From Acidobacteriaceae bacterium (lineage in GTDB: Bacteria > Acidobacteriota > Terriglobia > Terriglobales > Acidobacteriaceae), in the NCBI GenBank assembly GCA_025462805.1, contig JAOAPJ010000360.1:1-6502 (forward strand): a stretch of DNA of 6,502 bases, written 5' to 3'. Of this stretch, positions 5,226-6,502 are shown piece by piece; the first letter of the stretch is position 1; each line of letters begins with the position of its first letter. The position numbers were made by a program, and so were the translations under genes. A model generated the notes under the pieces. The model was not told where the DNA came from and searched no databases. It worked only from the letters and a program-made list of their open reading frames with translations.

Positions 5226-6502
5226 TTACGACTCGAGGCGGTACTTGGTCTCTGCCAAATGGAATAGCGGACGCCATACCAGGCGGTTGATCGTAACGAC
5301 CAGCAGCGCCATGATAATGGTCGCCATCAGCAGCGTGGCGAAGTGTCCGTGGTCCGTGGCGCGGCTGATCTCCGCCCCAAGACCCACCGTGGAGAGAGTC
5401 TGACCACGGAGGTGAAAATATTCCGCAACGATGCTGGCATTCCACGCGCCACCGGACGCTGTAACCAGACCAGTGATGAGGTAGGGGAATATGCCGGGTA
5501 GGATCAGGGTGGTCCAGCGCTGCAGGCTCGAGAAGTGGAACAGTCCGGAGACCTCCTTCAGATCGGAGGGGATAGCGATCGCGCCGGCGATGACGTTGAA
5601 CAGGATGTACCACTGTGTGCCAAGCATCATCAGAGCAATCGAACCGAGTCCGAGTCCGCCGCCGGCGCGGACCAGCGCGATCAGGAGCACCGGGAACAGC
5701 GCGGTGGCAGGAACCGAAGCAGCGATCTGCGCGAGCGGCTGAGCGATGCGCGCAAGCCGCGGGTTGAAGCCAATCGCAACCCCCGCCGGAATCGTCCACA
5801 GCGCCGCGAGCAGCAGGGAAACATTGACGCGCAGGAACGTGGCGCCCGCGCCTTTCAGCAGCTCGATCAGATCATGGCCGTGCAATTGCCGAAGCAGCAG
5901 AACCGCGTGGAAGGCGGCGAAGACGGCGGCAATCAGCAGCGCCGCGAAGATCGTGGAGTTGGCGATCAGAGAACGCTGTCGGGATGCTGCGGTCCGTGGC
6001 GGCTGTGACAGTTTGCGCGCCCGTCGCACTGCCAGATCGCGATAGATCCGCTCCCCCGCAGGCACCAGAGTGTGATCGTGCAGCCAGCCGATCGCATTGG
6101 AGTTGCGCAGCGCGTGCAGGATCGGAGAGGTGGGCCTGCGTGAGCTTTCCACCTGCTCAAACTTGAACTTATCCGACCACGCGATGACGGGCCGCCACAC
6201 CAGTTGATCCGTCGCGACGATTATGGCAACCATGGTGATCAGGCCCCAGACCATCGCCTTGGTATTGCCGTTGCTCGCCGCTACCTGCAGATAGGATCCC
6301 AGGCCGGGCAGCCGGAAGTCACGGTCGCCCAGCACGAACATCTCGCAGGCCATCAGAAAGAACCATCCGCCCGCAACGGAGACCATCGAATTCCAGATCA
6401 GGCCGATGGAGGAGAAGGGCAGCTCGAGCTGCCAGAATCGCTGCCATGCACTGAATCCGGAAATTTGCGAGACCTCGCGCAGTTCGCGGGGGATGCTGTT
6501 GA
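5226..6502 (-). CDS. ABC transporter permease with two fused permease domains, anion type (nitrate/sulfonate/taurine-like; 5' partial)
   Basis: The frame runs from a TAA at 5226-5228 to the right edge without a stop: 424 codons are visible, and the start is outside. ATG 6386 is not the start, because upstream codons encode a perfect permease EAA loop. Layout: end of the first membrane domain with EAA loop ELREVS...FSAWQRF...LP (6485 to about 6415) and helices to about 6180; a polar cytoplasmic linker (about 6175-5970); a second domain with several helices and its own EAA loop DLKEVS...FSSLQRW...LP (5564 to about 5496). Both halves end in LVWRP. This matches the duplicated permease of anion ABC systems (COG4986 as I recall it, about 570-590 residues), so about 150 residues are missing. 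Two fused domains could make up the whole channel, needing an ATPase and a binding protein from elsewhere. The ATPase gene is not in the window. The substrate (nitrate, sulfonate or another anion) cannot be told. Confidence 0.92.
   Translation of the reverse strand, partial: NSIPRELREVSQISGFSAWQRFWQLELPFSSIGLIWNSMVSVAGGWFFLMACEMFVLGDRDFRLPGLGSYLQVAASNGNTKAMVWGLITMVAIIVATDQLVWRPVIAWSDKFKFEQVESSRRPTSPILHALRNSNAIGWLHDHTLVPAGERIYRDLAVRRARKLSQPPRTAASRQRSLIANSTIFAALLIAAVFAAFHAVLLLRQLHGHDLIELLKGAGATFLRVNVSLLLAALWTIPAGVAIGFNPRLARIAQPLAQIAASVPATALFPVLLIALVRAGGGLGLGSIALMMLGTQWYILFNVIAGAIAIPSDLKEVSGLFHFSSLQRWTTLILPGIFPYLITGLVTASGGAWNASIVAEYFHLRGQTLSTVGLGAEISRATDHGHFATLLMATIIMALLVVTINRLVWRPLFHLAETKYRLES

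Noticed and set aside
5095..5799. Open frame of 234 codons on the minus strand
   Set aside because: It overlaps the permease on the same strand in another frame; the protein is rich in Arg/His/Cys/Pro without domain pattern, while the permease frame shows clear helices and motifs.
5226..6386. Permease as a complete 386-residue protein starting at ATG 6386
   Set aside because: The frame continues to the window edge and the upstream codons encode a permease EAA loop aligned to the second copy, so the ATG is internal.

Overview
The window reads as ordinary chromosomal DNA from a GC-rich bacterium (roughly 60% G+C by eye, not computed). The style suggests an acidobacterium of the Terriglobia type: a C-terminal tail with a membrane segment, a Cys and a Gly/Thr-rich Ig-like strand pattern, a Tat-exported TIM-barrel sugar isomerase, and a duplicated-domain anion-type permease. 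That assignment is an inference from protein style. There is no rRNA, tRNA, CRISPR array, insertion sequence or phage gene, and I see no clear undescribed system.

Left part, + strand. The 3' end of a gene cut by the window edge (1-252) encodes a hydrophobic segment, a lipobox-like Cys and a beta-rich tail. A 197-bp gap follows with three successive inverted repeats, the first a plausible terminator. Next come a small two-helix membrane protein (450-689) and a Tat-signal sugar phosphate isomerase/epimerase-like protein (876-1715).

Right part, - strand, read from right to left. It begins with a 5'-truncated ABC transporter permease carrying two fused permease domains (5226-6502). A 189-bp gap follows, holding a hairpin, a short direct repeat and a perfect palindrome. 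Then come glgX, a glycogen debranching enzyme (2874-5036), and a Gfo/Idh/MocA NAD(P)-dependent oxidoreductase resembling scyllo-inositol dehydrogenases of the YdgJ/IolW type (1798-2871). The oxidoreductase starts with GTG only two bases after the glgX stop, so the two are almost certainly co-transcribed and probably translationally coupled. Its 3' end faces the sugar isomerase across an 82-bp convergent gap.

The theme of the middle of the window is carbohydrate handling: opening glycogen or glucan branches (GlgX), oxidising a polyol or sugar (Gfo/Idh), and isomerising or epimerising a sugar, probably outside the cytoplasmic membrane (TIM barrel). The permease belongs to a nitrate/sulfonate/taurine-like uptake family and is probably a separate unit. 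Every open reading frame antisense to these genes looks like a coding shadow. The points most worth a second look are the glgX-oxidoreductase coupling, the exact-spacing internal duplication in the permease, and the symmetric DNA elements in the two larger intergenic gaps.
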